A DNA stretch of 64,000 nucleotides, taken from Phytoseiulus persimilis (Eukaryota > Arthropoda > Arachnida > Mesostigmata > Phytoseiidae). The notes under the pieces are model-generated. The model had not been told where the DNA came from. It searched no databases and saw only the letters and a program-made list of their open reading frames with translations. Shown here piece by piece: positions 22,481 to 34,182 of this stretch (its first letter is position 1; each line of letters begins with the position of its first letter). The translations under genes and the position numbers were made by a program. Where the stretch lies: assembly GCA_037576195.1 (NCBI GenBank), contig CM075104.1, positions 1,990,775 through 2,054,774 of the forward strand, read 5' to 3'.

Positions 22481-25400
22481 TCCGAGTCGCCTCGAACAGT
22501 TCTTTGCCCGCCGGACTGATTGCAAAGGCCGCCGGCGTTACGGCTAGTGCCCGGAACGTGAGGAGAGTCCTCCGCAACGCACCCCACTTGCTCTTGGAGA
22601 TCCGGACACAGAATCAGGATACAAATCACCCTCGAAGAAAACACCGATCTCCGCAATTTTCGGGCAAAACCGTTCGTGCTATCATTATGTCCGCCAGTGT
22701 ACATGGATGTGCGGCGGCGCAAACTGGCGCGACTTTCGAAATCCTGCATCCTCGATGGTGAATCACGCTGGACTCGAGCTATAAGGGTCATCGATAGACT
22801 TCGGGAGGGTACCAAGGCTTAGGGCGAGTCCATCGATGTTCTCTGCGAACGACTGCCCAAAATTCGGTTTCACCGGCAGTCGGGTGCCTCCACGAGCAGT
22901 CAAATAGCGAGAACGAAGCTTCAGAATCATCCGTAATTTTGTAGTCCCGCTCGTTCGCCTTGAGGTCCCTCAGAGCTTGGTACTTCTCCGGACTCTAGTC
23001 ATCAATCGATATTCGCCTTCAGCGTTCGTTCAGCGAGCCTCCGTTGTGGGAACGAGCGAAGGAAATTCTGGGGCAATGGAAGCGGACGGCAGAGAACTGG
23101 ATCAAGAAAACATCGAAGCGAGCCAGGTTGTCCATTTCCCTGCCTGTTTTATTTTTAAGTGAACACCATCTTCATTCAATTGGGATTATTGAAAGAAGCG
23201 GTACGTGTATTCTGGTTGTACATAAGATGGTTGTCATAAGAAGAGGTTGTACGTAAGTAAATCAGCATGGATACCGATTCGAAAACATGGTGGCGCACGT
23301 GTGAGGGACATGATCCACACATCCGTGAAGCCACGCTCAAGGGGTAGATGTGCGATACTTTTGTTGACTTAGGCATAGCTTTCGCCCGTGAGACAAATCT
23401 GCGTCTGGAGCTGCTCGCTGAGATCGTGAACAGCTGCATCGAACTTCTGCTGCGAAAATCCGTTCAGGATCGCCCGAGCGCCACCGCAAGATCTTCTCCG
23501 ATACGTCCCAGCATTCGACGACCTGAGTCGCTCTGCCGCCGGCAGCATTGCCCGGAAATTCAGGGCAGAACTTCTCCGAGTCGCTGGAACAGTCCGAACG
23601 CATGGTACGATTCCGTCGCTAGCAAGCTTACCGCAATGCGCGTAAACGCATCAACAGTCAGATGTCCACTGGTGCTTGCAATTGATAAAATAAAGACGAG
23701 GGATTTCAGCTCCTTTTGACTTGCCCCGAAGTGGTGTCGGACTGAGCTCTATCGATCTTTCACAGAGAAATCGTAGACCCTTCAAGGGAAAGTTCATCGA
23801 TGAATGACCGGCTCCGGTTTTTTTGCCGAAGAGTCCCGGAATCTCTCGGAGCAAGGTGGTCTCTCAAGGAATGGAAGATTGCCCTGGGAATACATGGGCC
23901 GCAGATGCATCCCGAAAACTGTGGGTGAGCAAACAAAAACACTGGCCCAACAGCGCATCACCAGAGAAAGCACTCCAAGACAGGAGTCGTCGGACTTTTT
24001 GTCATTGTCAGTTGTCGTCAAACTGTGTGCCAAGGGAGGCCAATGTCGGAAGAGTTTGACGACCTCTGCTTTGGCATACTCCGTTACTCTCACTCCGAAT
24101 CCTCGTCGATGGAGAGCCCTTCTTTGTGAAACACTTTGAAGTCGCGCTCTTGCTGTCGCGTTGAAAGTACAATTTCCACCCTCTAAATGCGATCCAGATC
24201 TCTCACTCCAGAAGCTACACGCTGACGGAGATCCGGCGGAATCTCTCGAGAGGAGGCAACACATCGACGCGTTTCCAAAATGTTCTATTCCCCTCTTGAA
24301 TCCGTCTCAAATCCATGGAACCATATGAGATATCATCCGATTGTCTCGAAGTCTCAAGCTTCCCGATCATCTGAGTCTGGTCTCTAGACCTACAACTTCA
24401 GGCGGCGACTCAGAGCTGATGAGTCCATTTCTGTCCTCCGAACCGTCCCACGACCAATGCAGTCAGAGCTCTTCGCCCTCGCAAACAGGGATATCCTACC
24501 TGCAGACTTCCCTCAGCTCACGACAGATCAAAATGCTTCAAAAACTTCCGGCTGGCGTAGAGGCAGTTGCATCAGGAACAAAAATAAGCTGTTCCTGGTG
24601 AATGCGGGACAAGAGCTCGTTTTGTGTCTGACAGCCTGTCGTAGGATGCCTATCTCCGACTTTCTCTAGAGGAACTCACCATTTGGAGAGTCGTGCGACG
24701 AGATTCCGCTCGCATCGGACGTGCGGTTGCTGTGTAGGGCAAGATGGACTCCCTACACGTCGAGTTGCGACTTCAAGGCTCAGATCAAGGGACAAGTCTC
24801 GACGCTTATGGTCAGAAAACCTGAGAACCGAGTAACTCGCCAGCCAATGTGGCGAAAGGAGCAGGCTCGCTCTATGAGCGGAATGGATCGTTTCAGAGAA
24901 ACTGGCTTCTTCCTCGCCGGTCTTGCGAATTTCCGTCCGCATTCACTCGAGAGAACATCCGGCGCAGTTCCAACTGGATAGGTCGTTCCGCAACGAATGA
25001 AAGATCTCATTCTCCGCCTGGGATGGACGGAATCATCATTCCTGCCATTACACGGTGATTTTTCTGACCAACCCCACTTTCCAAGCCTGAAAACTGTGGG
25101 GTCACGAACTCCGTAACCGCACTGACGAGTTCTTCCGAGTTTTTTTCGATATTCGAGGGTTCCGCGAGGAGGGCGCCCGAGACAACAACAGTGGTCTGGT
25201 CGAGTCGCGATCGAAAAATTGCATGAACCCCGCGAATTGGTGATATTCCGGCTTCTCACCTCTTTTTAAAAAATAACTCATCCGCGACCCGATTCCAGGA
25301 GACCAAGCTTTTGCGTGCACTCATTGAAATGCTGAAACGCGGACGCGAGCTGAGTGACAATAACAGGTATCTCAGAAGCCCATAAACTCACCTTCATGCG

Positions 25401-26890
25401 TATTGAAAATACTCTCTGAAGCATCTTCATGGCTGAAGCGCTATCCTATTACGCTTCTGTAGTCCAGTTGATATACTGACACCGTATACAGCTTTCACGT
25501 AGTATCCTGGTCCGTGCAACTTGCAGTGCCTCTACGAGCTGGAACCAGTGATTTGTGGGGGCCCGATGAAGGAGAGCCAGGAGAATGAATCGAGAAACGC
25601 TTGTATGCACGATTGTGTTCCGACGAGGACATCTCACCGGTAAGATCTGTCCGGCGTCTTTCATTCAGGAGCTTGCTGCTCCCATTACACAGGGAACCTC
25701 CCCTGACGGTGGAATTCGAAGATCTCAGATGATTGTTCATCTTAGAGTCGAAGTGGAGGTGGCAAAAAGGCGTCCGACACACGTACTTCGCCCCGGGTTG
25801 TTATGAGTGAGCCTCCAGCGCTTAGATTCGTGGGCGGCTAACAGCTGGCTATGATGTCCATACGTCTCATGTATCCACAAATCTGTTCCAGACGTTAGAA
25901 ACAAGTTTCGGCGCATGTTTTTCCAAGGATGGCCTCCCAATCAAGGAAACCGGAACCGACAGACGGTCTGCTGGCTCTAGAAATCGCCAGTCACGAGAAC
26001 ATTCAGCATCCAGTCCAGGCTGAGTGTTTTCCCCGCCCGTCTCAGCCTTGAGCGCAGCCTGCTCATGCGGTCCGTTGTAACTTGTGACCTGGTTAGAGAG
26101 ATGAAAAGATGTCATCGTATCAGTGAGCAAGTACCAACGATGAAGCCATTGCGACAGACTTTTCCGGAACTCTTGTTGTTACTTTCCATTCGCCCCTCGT
26201 CGGTGGTGATTGTTCGACGAAATGCTTTCGGTGAGCGTACAGGTTGAGTCTCAGGTGTCGATTCGCTGGTCCCTTATCTCGCCGCCTCTCAGACGTAGTG
26301 AGATCTACTAAAGGAATACTTCGACATTGTTTGCTCACAACTTCTGATATTGGACTTGACTGTCCGATTCCGGGCATCGCATATGCGGGAAAACTGTGAG
26401 CTGAAGAGAGAGTCGGCGCTCCCTCGGTGCAAGATTCAGGCCGGGCCCGGATTTAGTATCGGGTCTTGGAACTTTTCGGGGTAAAATAATTCGCTCCGGT
26501 TTTCTGACAAATCACCAGGTTAGTTTTGCGCGTCGAATGTGACCGAGCGAGCCCGATCTTGAGAGAATTTTATTCTCCCTGACTACTTCCGAGAGGACCT
26601 CGGTAGAAAAGTCGTCTCCGTAACACCCTCCTGAACGCGAATTCTAGCATAATTGATCGATTATTGAATCGAGAGAAGCCCCTCTCGAATTTTTCAATCG
26701 ATATCTCGAGAAATGCGGGTGAATTACGTTGTTGTGACATAAATGAACTCTGGCCCGAATATTCCAGACCTGATATAGCCACCCTGTTCATCAGGAAGTC
26801 GAGAAACATGGTTAGTTCCAAAGTTTACAGGCTTGAATCTACGAACCGATACAATCTGGAACTTCATACATTTCATTCGAAGGTTTATCC
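22481..26890. other. Unassigned sequence
   Basis: No domain, tandem repeat or transposon end was recognised on either strand. Short open frames of up to about 160 codons overlap on opposite strands and look like chance. A short match (CTTCTCCGAGTCGC) is shared between about 22479 and 23572, but the similarity does not extend. Confidence 0.4.
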
Positions 26891-27418
26891 ACTCATATCG
26901 AGTAGAATTCTATCTAATTAAAAGTATATAAAAGTATATCCGCCTCTTCACACTGAACGCTCTGTCCACTCATCAGTGGACACCAAGTCCCCGTCTTTCC
27001 TTCGTACCTCTGGAGTGTGTTAAGAGATTCTACTCCGGGGCATTCGCTCGCATGGTACTTCGTACGTTGTCCGAGGCATCTCTTACAGATACAATCAGAT
27101 GCTGCCTCGTGGAAACCCAATGTCATACACAACACATGATGGAAACCGTGAACCGCATATCGAGCTACGACGTGCCGACTCGTTCTACCAGGACCTTTCC
27201 AGGTATCATTTTTCATAGCCTCCGCCTCGAAGAAGCTTGGTTTTATGCCAGCGAACTTTTGTTCCCATCCCTGCCGGCACAACCGATAGGCCGCCGTCTC
27301 TTTCAATCTATGTCGTTTCACAATATCTTCCACGAAGGTGGAGCTACCCGCCAGGAGGTACACATAGCGGTTTTTAGTTTAGGGGTGAAGTCCGAGCACT
27401 CTCTCGATGTATGCAGCC

Positions 27419-27851
27419 TAGGCATGAATTTCCGAGGCTCGGAACTCAGAAAATAATTTCCGAGTCGGGAATTATTTTCCGACTCGTAAATTACTATTCG
27501 ACTCGGGAACGGATATCCATCAACGGACGTTTCCAGCCGCCGAAATCATCCAAGAAATAGTTTCAGACTTGGGCATGGGAGACGGAGCATCTATAGGAGG
27601 ATATGATGTATTTTTTCTAACGAGGTGTCTAGGCCACTTGCTGGCCGGGGAATCCATTTATGGACACCTGGGAAGAGGACCCAGGTAGTGTGAGACTCGT
27701 TCCGCCTGAGCAAGATATACTCACTATGTCACCAAGTCGGAAACTACTTCTTGGATGATTTCAGTGGGTTGGAAACGTCCGTTGATGATGGATCTCCGTC
27801 CCCGAGTCAAATATTATTTTCCGAGTTCCGAGTCTCGGGAATTCATGCCCA
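27419..27851. mobile_element. hAT-like MITE with 8-bp target duplication
   Basis: The element is flanked by identical ATGCAGCC at 27411-27418 and 27852-27859. Its left end TAGGCATGAATTTCCGAG and right end (reverse complement TGGGCATGAATTCCCGAG) open long inverted repeats of about 130-160 bp that continue through CTCGGAACTC and CAACGGACGTTTCCA. It encodes nothing. An 8-bp duplication and a T-A/G-G terminus fit the hAT superfamily. Deleting the element and one duplication (441 bp, a multiple of three) restores the LINE ORF2 frame across the junction. Confidence 0.88.
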
Positions 27852-28605
27852 ATGCAGCCTTAAATTTGTCCGGGGTTTCGAGGTCCCTGGAGGTCAGGAA
27901 CTCCTAAATAACTTCAACTCCAAAGTCGGCCATTGGAGCGATTTTGATGTCGAAGGGACGCATCGCTGTAGCCACAGACAACATTTGTGGGGATACGATA
28001 GAATACATCGCCGCGGTCGCCTTGTTGCAGCCATCGATGACGTGCCCAGCGAAAGAAGTTCCGGTGTGATGTACCGTGATTCCCAGGTAACGGAAACTGT
28101 TCACAGACTTGAGCCGGTTTCCACCTAAGGTGAGAACGTCCTTCGTGGCTATTCCGCCACCTCGACGGCACTTCATAGCCTCGGTCTTTGCTGTGTTGAT
28201 TGTCAGTCCCAGTCTCTTGGAGGCAGAGTTCAGCCGGCACAAGGCTTCCTGGACGAGGAGGCGCTCCCGGCTGTATATGGCGATGTCGTCGGCATAGGCG
28301 AGAAGTTTGATCTGCCTGTTGCCCTGAAGAACAACGGATGGTAGGTCCTTCAGCAGCGTTGAAAATAACAAAGAGCTCAATGAGTCGCCCTGGGCGAGGC
28401 CCGTTGTCTGCTGGAACGCCTCATGCTCCACGACTCCGTCGTCTATCGAGATGCTGTTCGCCTGGAGAATCGAGGCCAGTAGGTCGAGCATGTTGCTCGG
28501 CGCTCCGACCTCGGCCAGGATTTCAAGCGCCTTATCCCTTGGCGCCGAGTCGAACGCCGCGCGGTAATCAATGAATACCACATACAGGAATTGACCGGGC
28601 TCCGC

Positions 28606-28647
28606 GAGCGTCGTTTGAATGTCCTCGAGCGTCGTCTGAATGTCCTC
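28606..28647 (-). repeat. 21-bp tandem duplication inside the RT gene
   Basis: Two copies of GAGCGTCGTNTGAATGTCCTC lie head to tail and differ at one base. On the coding strand they duplicate the seven residues LEDIQTT in frame, upstream of the first catalytic aspartate. Confidence 0.9.
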
Positions 28648-31067
28648 GAGCAGTACCTGACAGGCAGTGTTTGTGGATCTGTCTCTACGGTAGCCGTGTT
28701 GCTCGTTTGGGATGACATACAGGGCGTCGAGGAAGTTGCTTAGTCGAGAAGTGATGATTCTCGCTAGTAGTTTATAGCCCGTGTTCTTCTTCGCGATTCC
28801 CCTCCATGATTCAGGTCTCGTGGCGTCTCCCTTGCCTTTTGGGATGACGACCAGCTGTGAGTCCAGCCACCTCCTTGGCAAAGTTCCCGTCTTCAGACAT
28901 TCATTGAAGAGGGCCTGCCAGCATGGCGCGAGCAACAGAGCGCCCTAGATGTACTCGTTGGTGATGAGATCTGGACCGGGTGCTTTTCTGGACTTCAACG
29001 TTTTCATTGCGTCCAGAACCTCCACGTTTGAGAATTCAGAAGACAGGATGCCTTGCTCAAACGTCGTTGGGGCGTCCCAGGCGGCAGAGAGTCGATAGAT
29101 CTCCGAGGGGATCGTGTTTCGAGAGGCCAGGATGTTTTTGAAGTGTGTCTTCAGCTCTTCTTTCTGCACCGGGCATGCAACGGGAGCACTCCGTCTGAGC
29201 CATCTGTACGGGTATTCTTCCGCCTCCTCCAAGAGCTTCCGCTCACGCTCGTTCATGTACTCAAGTCTCTGAGCTTTGCATGTCCTTCGGCACAGAGTCC
29301 TTAGGTGCGCAGCCGGGGGTCCCAGGGGTGGGTACAGCGACGCGAGTTGCGCAGCTGCGAGTTGTCCTCTTCTCGCGATCTGACATGCATCTTTGAACCA
29401 CGGTCTACCTCTCCTCGGCGCGGGTTGTCTCGAGAAGGACTAAATTATGTCTGTGATGTGTTCCGCGAAATCGTCGACATCAATCTGCGCCGGAATCGGG
29501 AGCACCTCATGAGCCCTGGACAATAGTTTCTCAGTGTGGAAACCCTTGGACAGAGGCTTGCGGCGCAATGGTTGCGCGTCCATCCTCTCGAGTAGAAGTC
29601 TTACGCTGATGGGTCGGTGGGGCCTCAGCGAGGAGCCCTCTCTTAGCGCGTGGTCAGTGCCCATGTGCACAACTACTCCACGGGAAAGGTTCGTCACACA
29701 TCGATCACTGAGCGTCCCCTGTGGTTCTCAAAGGTGTGCTCATTGATGTCGTTCACCACTAAGCATCCATGACTAGAGAGTAAATCGAGGAAAGCCACCG
29801 TGCGCTCGTCCTCCTCCAGCTCCAGTCGCTTGTTGAAATCGCCGGCGATGATCAGAGGCTCCGTGTTGTTGATAGCTCGAAGTCCTCTGGAGAGTTTATC
29901 CACGAGTGACTCCGTGCCTTCCGTTCCCGCGGGTCTGACGTACGCCGCGATAACGTTAAATCTTGAGTTTCCTTCCGCTATCAGGTTCTCTTCGCACGAG
30001 AATACCGTGAGGTCTCCTACTCAATGATTGTAGAGTATGGACACTCCCCCGCTTGGGCGACCCATGCTTGCTTGCTTGGTCGCGAGGGAGTGCACGGCGT
30101 AGAAGTTGGGAGTGGCAAAGGCTGCCATCGCCCAAGTTTCTGTCAAAATGATCAGGTCAAAAGAAGATATCCGGTCCGGGTCGAGTGATTGCAGTGTTCC
30201 AATATCTTCGCAATTCCATTGTACGGCATTCACAGTCAGATTCGGGTCGGTGGTCGTCCCCGGCTCAGCTGTCGGAAGTTCTTGCTCCGGCTGCGGCTCC
30301 TTGAGGGCCCTGCGTGACGGGGACGTGAGATACTCCGTCGTACTGTGTGCGTCGACTCACAGCCCTGCGTGAGCGGGATCGGGTCTGGTCTCCGTCTTGA
30401 TACAGCTGCATCATAGCGGGGAGCATCTCCCGAAAATGGGGAAGATGGGGGCCTGCACTGTCGGCGAAACGATCTGGAATAATCGAGCGGGATCTTCCTC
30501 TCGAGGGCTGGCTTTGCATCGCCATCGGACGCTTCGGCTTCCACCTCCGGTCGGAGCACTGATTGCGGTCTCCGTTGTTAGCTTTACCTCCATTTGCCTT
30601 CGCGACGTTGTTGCTGAATTTGACTCTCTCGGCGTTTCTGTCCAGCGCACGGTTCATCTGCTTGGATGCACCCTGGGTGGAGGTCGAGGGCCGTGGAACT
30701 TGCGCTTCGATCTGAGCCTGGGGACGCTTACTCCTTCGCAATTTCAAGTTTAGAGTCTTGCACGCTCTTCTTGCAATGTTACCGGCCATTGTCAGTGCGG
30801 TTTCACCTTCATAGCTGTACTTCTTATCAATGACCATTCGTCTTTGGACTGCTGATAGCTGGAGGAAGGAGAAGGGGGTCCCCTCATCAGCTGCAAGTAC
30901 ACTCAGCTCGTCGTTTGCCTTTCTGCATTCCAGACTGAAGATCGGGATGGACACGAAAACAAGCTGAGTGTCGGGCTTGCTCGCTTTGATTTTCGTGCAG
31001 AATTCATTCATCTCCTTCGCCACCTGCTCGTAATTGAACTCCATGCACTCGTGGAAGCCGGCATGTA

Positions 31068-32454
31068 TTGGGTGGATGCAAAAGTTCTGGCCCCCTAATT
31101 TCAATCGCTCATAACTCCGCTCCCAGGGAGCTCAGAGAGATAATAAAATATACGAAACGTGCGGAATTTAGTCAGCTTCCAGATGAAATCAACCGCAATG
31201 ATCGTCCAAGAACGCCGTGCTTACAGGAGCGATTTTACTGAAAGGGTCGAATTTCGGAAAATCGCGATTTTGCAGTTCCGGCGGAACTAAGATCATGAGC
31301 CCCTATTTTCTCAGAATCATCTTCTTCTTCAGAATCATAAAGTTCGTCGAAAAATAAGCGGTTTCAAAAAAAAATTGAGCACTTCGGCCACGGCAAAGCG
31401 GAGATATCGGCTCCCGAAGATTCGACTTTTTTGTGATTTTTCGGTGACCTTTTTTCCGCCAATTGAACGGTCTCATGGATGGGATACGGTGAAACTGCCC
31501 TGGAAACGCTCGGGAGCCTCTTGAAAATGTTTTCTCAACACAGAGCGATCGGCATGTCTTCCCTCCGAGACAATGAGTTCGATTGCTCCGACAGAGAGAA
31601 CTTGCTGGCTTCCTCACAAAATGTCACGTTCTCGAATGTTAGGTTACGAGAACCGACGCTGGGGACGAGAGAGATTGGGATTCCATTTTCAGTATCCTTC
31701 CACTCGTGCGACGACCAACAGGTTCTCCCAACGCGCCCATTGCAGCACCGAATCTCTTCTGTTTCCCGTGAAGTTCGTGCAAGTTTCAGAAACTCCAATC
31801 ATCCCGGAATGGCCAACCGAGATCAACTGACCCGGAGCGCAATGCTCTACGAGTTCCTCAAGGGGAATTCAGCGGCGGAGACGAAGCGGCAAATGGAACC
31901 CGTGTTCCGTGAAGCCACTCCGTCTCTTTCCACAGTGAAGAGGTGGTTCGCCAAGTTCCGAGACGGCAATCAGGACCTGAACGATGAGCCACGATCAGGC
32001 CGACCTGTCGAACTGAGTGACGACGACTTGGTTGCCGTCGCTGGAGAGACGAAAATGATTCCGACAATCCGACTCTTATATTAAGGTCCCTCCTTGCAAG
32101 GCGAACAACGACGAAAAGTATTGAGAAAACAATTTCAAGACGCTCCTGAGCGTTTCCAGGGAAATTCCAGCGTATCCCATCCATGAGATTTTCGACGAAC
32201 TTTATGATTCTGAAGAGGAAATAGGGGGTAATAGTCTTAGTTTCGCCGGAACTGCAAAACCGCGATTTTCCGAATTTCGACCCTTCCAGTAAAATCGCTC
32301 CTGTAAGCACGGTGCTTTTGGACGATCATTGCGGTTGATTTCATCTGAAAGCTGACTGAATTCCGCACATCTCGTATATTATCTTCCTGCGCCTCCTGGG
32401 AGCGGAGTTATGAGCGATTGAAATTAGGGGCCCAGAACTTTTGCATCCACCCAA
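31068..32454 (+). mobile_element. Long-TIR mariner-like element with remnant transposase
   Basis: TA flanks both sides (31066-31067, 32455-32456). The ends are TTGGGTGGATGCAAAAGTTC and its exact complement GAACTTTTGCATCCACCCAA. Inverted arms reach from 31068 to about 31540 on the left and from about 32125 to 32454 on the right, with internal length differences. The outermost 200 bp match the fold-back element at 20261-21218. Between the arms lies a fragment of a mariner transposase. It interrupts ORF1 of the LINE at 26914-32689. Confidence 0.9.
31809..32084 (+). pseudogene. Mariner transposase N-terminal HTH fragment
   Basis: From ATG at 31809 a 91-codon frame reads as the N-terminal DNA-binding region of mariner transposases. 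LTRSAMLYEFLKGNSAAET begins the first helix-turn-helix (HTH_48 type). STVKRWFAKFRDGNQDLNDE and PRSGRPVE, with the GRP linker, lead to VELSDDDLVAVAGE, where the second HTH should begin. The frame ends at TAA (32082-32084), and the right arm follows without any catalytic DDD domain. The element therefore retains only the DNA-binding half. Whether the fragment is ever made is unknown. Confidence 0.82.
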
Positions 32455-32689
32455 TAAGAAGAGCATCACCGGTGCTTCAGCCTTGATCACGAATTCATCG
32501 GTCTGCTGAAGAATGGATTCGATATCGTTCTTCTTCGAGATGACCACTGAGATTGGTGTGTCTCTTGGGAACTGCTGCTCCAGGAGGGGCCTCAGGGGAT
32601 AGACGCTTGTATCTCCGATCACAGCTATCCCGGTCTGGACTGCATACGTTCCGAGGGTTTCGGAGAGCTCAATGAATCTAGGGATAGGT

Positions 32690-34159
32690 CATAAGTGTGA
32701 GCCATCATGGGGAGCGAGGCTGCTGAGCACAATTCGGCGATGAGACGAATCAAACATGGACGGAGCTCGGGACGAACCGGCGATTTTCTCGTATTTCGGG
32801 GTCAACTCCGGCCTGAAGCTCAGAATGTGCCTCGAGTTGACTCGAATATTGATCTGTATCTACCGTTGAGATGTCATCCGGTAAGATATAGATGCGTCGA
32901 ACATGCAGCAAAGGAGGCTCCCTGACGAAAGAAGTCGAATCTCGCAATGAATTGTTGGTCAATGATCTGGGGATCAGTTTGGATGGCGAGAGATTCTTCG
33001 GGCTGTGGGGAGATGTGTTCAAGGGCTGTCTGCCTATTTCAGTTTTTCCGCCACCTCCTTGACTTTCCTCGGGCTTCTCCATGAAGGATCTCAAGCATGA
33101 GTAATCGTCACAGGAACAGAGTGTCTTCGGGACGTGCATGATTCAATAGATCATCATGATTGATGGCGGTTCAAATGGTGTCATCACAGACAGAATTCGC
33201 TCCGCTACTAATTTTACTCATGCTCAAATCCGCGAGCTTTGTGAAAAGAAAGTTCCCCGGACGCGGGAGCTCAGGGTGAGTAAATCAGCGATGGCACCGT
33301 TCCAGGGGGTTTGTTTCCCCCAGAAAGTCTCGATGTCACGCCATGGGTCAGCTACGGTGAACGAAGACGGAATCCATATCAATAAACGGCGACGTTCGTG
33401 CGTTCAACGAAGCGCTGCTTCCCGGGTAGAAAGAGAGGCGTGGAACGTGGGATATTGACTGGACGTTGAATACCCTTTAACTCAGGTTACGGTGTAGTTT
33501 CGCTCGTGAACGGTACAAGTATTCGACAACCGAGGCGGGAAATCCTCTTCCAGATGCTTCCACGAAACTTCATTGACTCCACCATCAGGCTGATAGAGTG
33601 CGGGAGTTGGGATGTGTCGACATTCGATATCGAATTTCATCTACTCGCGTGACGCTTGGCTAGCTTGGTGACTCGAAGAGGCTTGACAAAGGGAGGGTGC
33701 TAACAGCTCTACACTTCTTCGATAGAGATGAAGGAGGAGCCCTACCCTGTCATCAGGCGGTTTTCGTCAAGCTTCGCATATCGCATCACGTTGGACCCCG
33801 TCGGTGAAACTCCTGCCTGCCTGGAATCATGTGTCTTTTGGAGACATGTGACGAATTTCACCCTCAGAACGAATACGCGCGTGGAGCTCCCAAACGATGC
33901 ATCAGCTGGACAATTACCAGATCTTGGCAATGGAGCGGAGGGGCAATAGGCAGATATGATGGAGGGTGAAGAGACTCGAGATGTTACACTACCACATATT
34001 TGCACGATCAAACCGACCGAAAAAGGACCCAGCGAATCTGTGATCCCTGATACGCATAGTTGAGTGTTACGAAAATCACGAAGGGCTGAGTGAGCGCACC
34101 ATCTCGGACGCCAGGAAGAAGATAAGCACAAAACTCTTGAATAGAATTCCTGGAGGGAC
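32690..34159. other. Unassigned; possible 5' end of the LINE
   Basis: A 129-codon minus-strand frame (32750-33139) includes CSCDDYSC and a glycine run and lies just upstream of ORF1 in another frame. It could be ORF1's N-terminus after a frameshift, but I recognise no domain. Nothing else is assignable. Confidence 0.3.
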
Positions 34160-34182
34160 GATTTGATTTGATTTGATTTTAT
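34160..34182 (-). repeat. (GATTT)n run, possible LINE 3' tail
   Basis: On the minus strand the sequence reads CCAATAAAATCAAATCAAAT and onward, a polyadenylation-like hexamer followed by short tandem AAATC units. That is a common form of LINE 3' ends. No coding part of such an element was recognised upstream on that strand (34190-34500). Confidence 0.45.

Larger units (their letters stand above)
26914..30233 (-). pseudogene. LINE ORF2: endonuclease plus reverse transcriptase, with stops and a MITE
   Basis: The endonuclease starts at 30233 (AVQWNCEDIG, then LIILTETWAM). It is stopped by TGA at 30021-30023 and continues in frame to LIIAGDFNKRLELEED (catalytic GDFN) and GRSVIDV near 29700. There an extra TG dinucleotide shifts the frame. 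TAG codons follow at 29440 and 28945. The RT piece is 28935-27904 (343 codons), with VVFIDYRAAFD (Asp at residue 123), TTGLAQGDSLS and YADD at residues 214-217. After TAG at 27904 the frame runs EFLTSRDLETPDKFKAA, is interrupted by the MITE, and resumes with YIERVLGLHP. After a TAA at 27379-27381 it reads YVYLLAGSSTFVED and ends with RHVVARYAVHGFHHVLC and a Cys/His cluster. Apart from these lesions the coding sequence is well preserved. Confidence 0.88.
26914..32689 (-). mobile_element. Two-ORF LINE with SGNH/esterase-like ORF1, nearly full length, carrying two insertions
   Basis: On the minus strand the order is ORF1 (32689 to 30265), a short gap, then ORF2 (30233 to 26914), with an AT-rich 3' end near 26890-26935 containing two TATACTTTT-like units. 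ORF1 is split by a mariner-like element (31068-32454) and ORF2 by a 433-bp MITE (27419-27851). The combination of an esterase-type ORF1 with APE endonuclease and RT in ORF2 is known from CR1-group LINEs. The RT wording (WRGIAKKNTGYKLL, EQHGYRRDRSTNTAC) fits a CR1/L2-like family, but the clade call is tentative. About five point or small lesions, besides the insertions, make it inactive. Confidence 0.85.
30265..32689 (-). pseudogene. LINE ORF1, SGNH hydrolase-like, split by a transposon
   Basis: The N-terminal piece (32689-32455) contains AVIGDTSVYPLRPLLEQQFP, matching SGNH block I, and ends at PVMLFL. The C-terminal piece starts at 31065 with HAGFHECMEF (block III position), then TQLVFVSIPIF, then DKKYSYEGETALTMAGNIAR (block V position). 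It ends in a basic Arg/Ser-rich tail (about 30265-30480) that may bind RNA. Removing 31068-32454 plus one TA deletes 1389 bases, a multiple of three, and joins the two pieces in phase. Catalytic positions look altered: Thr for the nucleophile Ser, His for Asn, Tyr for His. No ATG precedes block I: the frame meets TGA at 32690-32692, so the 5' end is damaged or lies in a different frame (an open frame at 33139-32750 may belong). Confidence 0.8.

Noticed and set aside
22328-22815. Ser/Leu-rich minus-strand frame of 282 codons
   Set aside because: It runs through a GA microsatellite and the satellite array; the openness comes from simple sequence.
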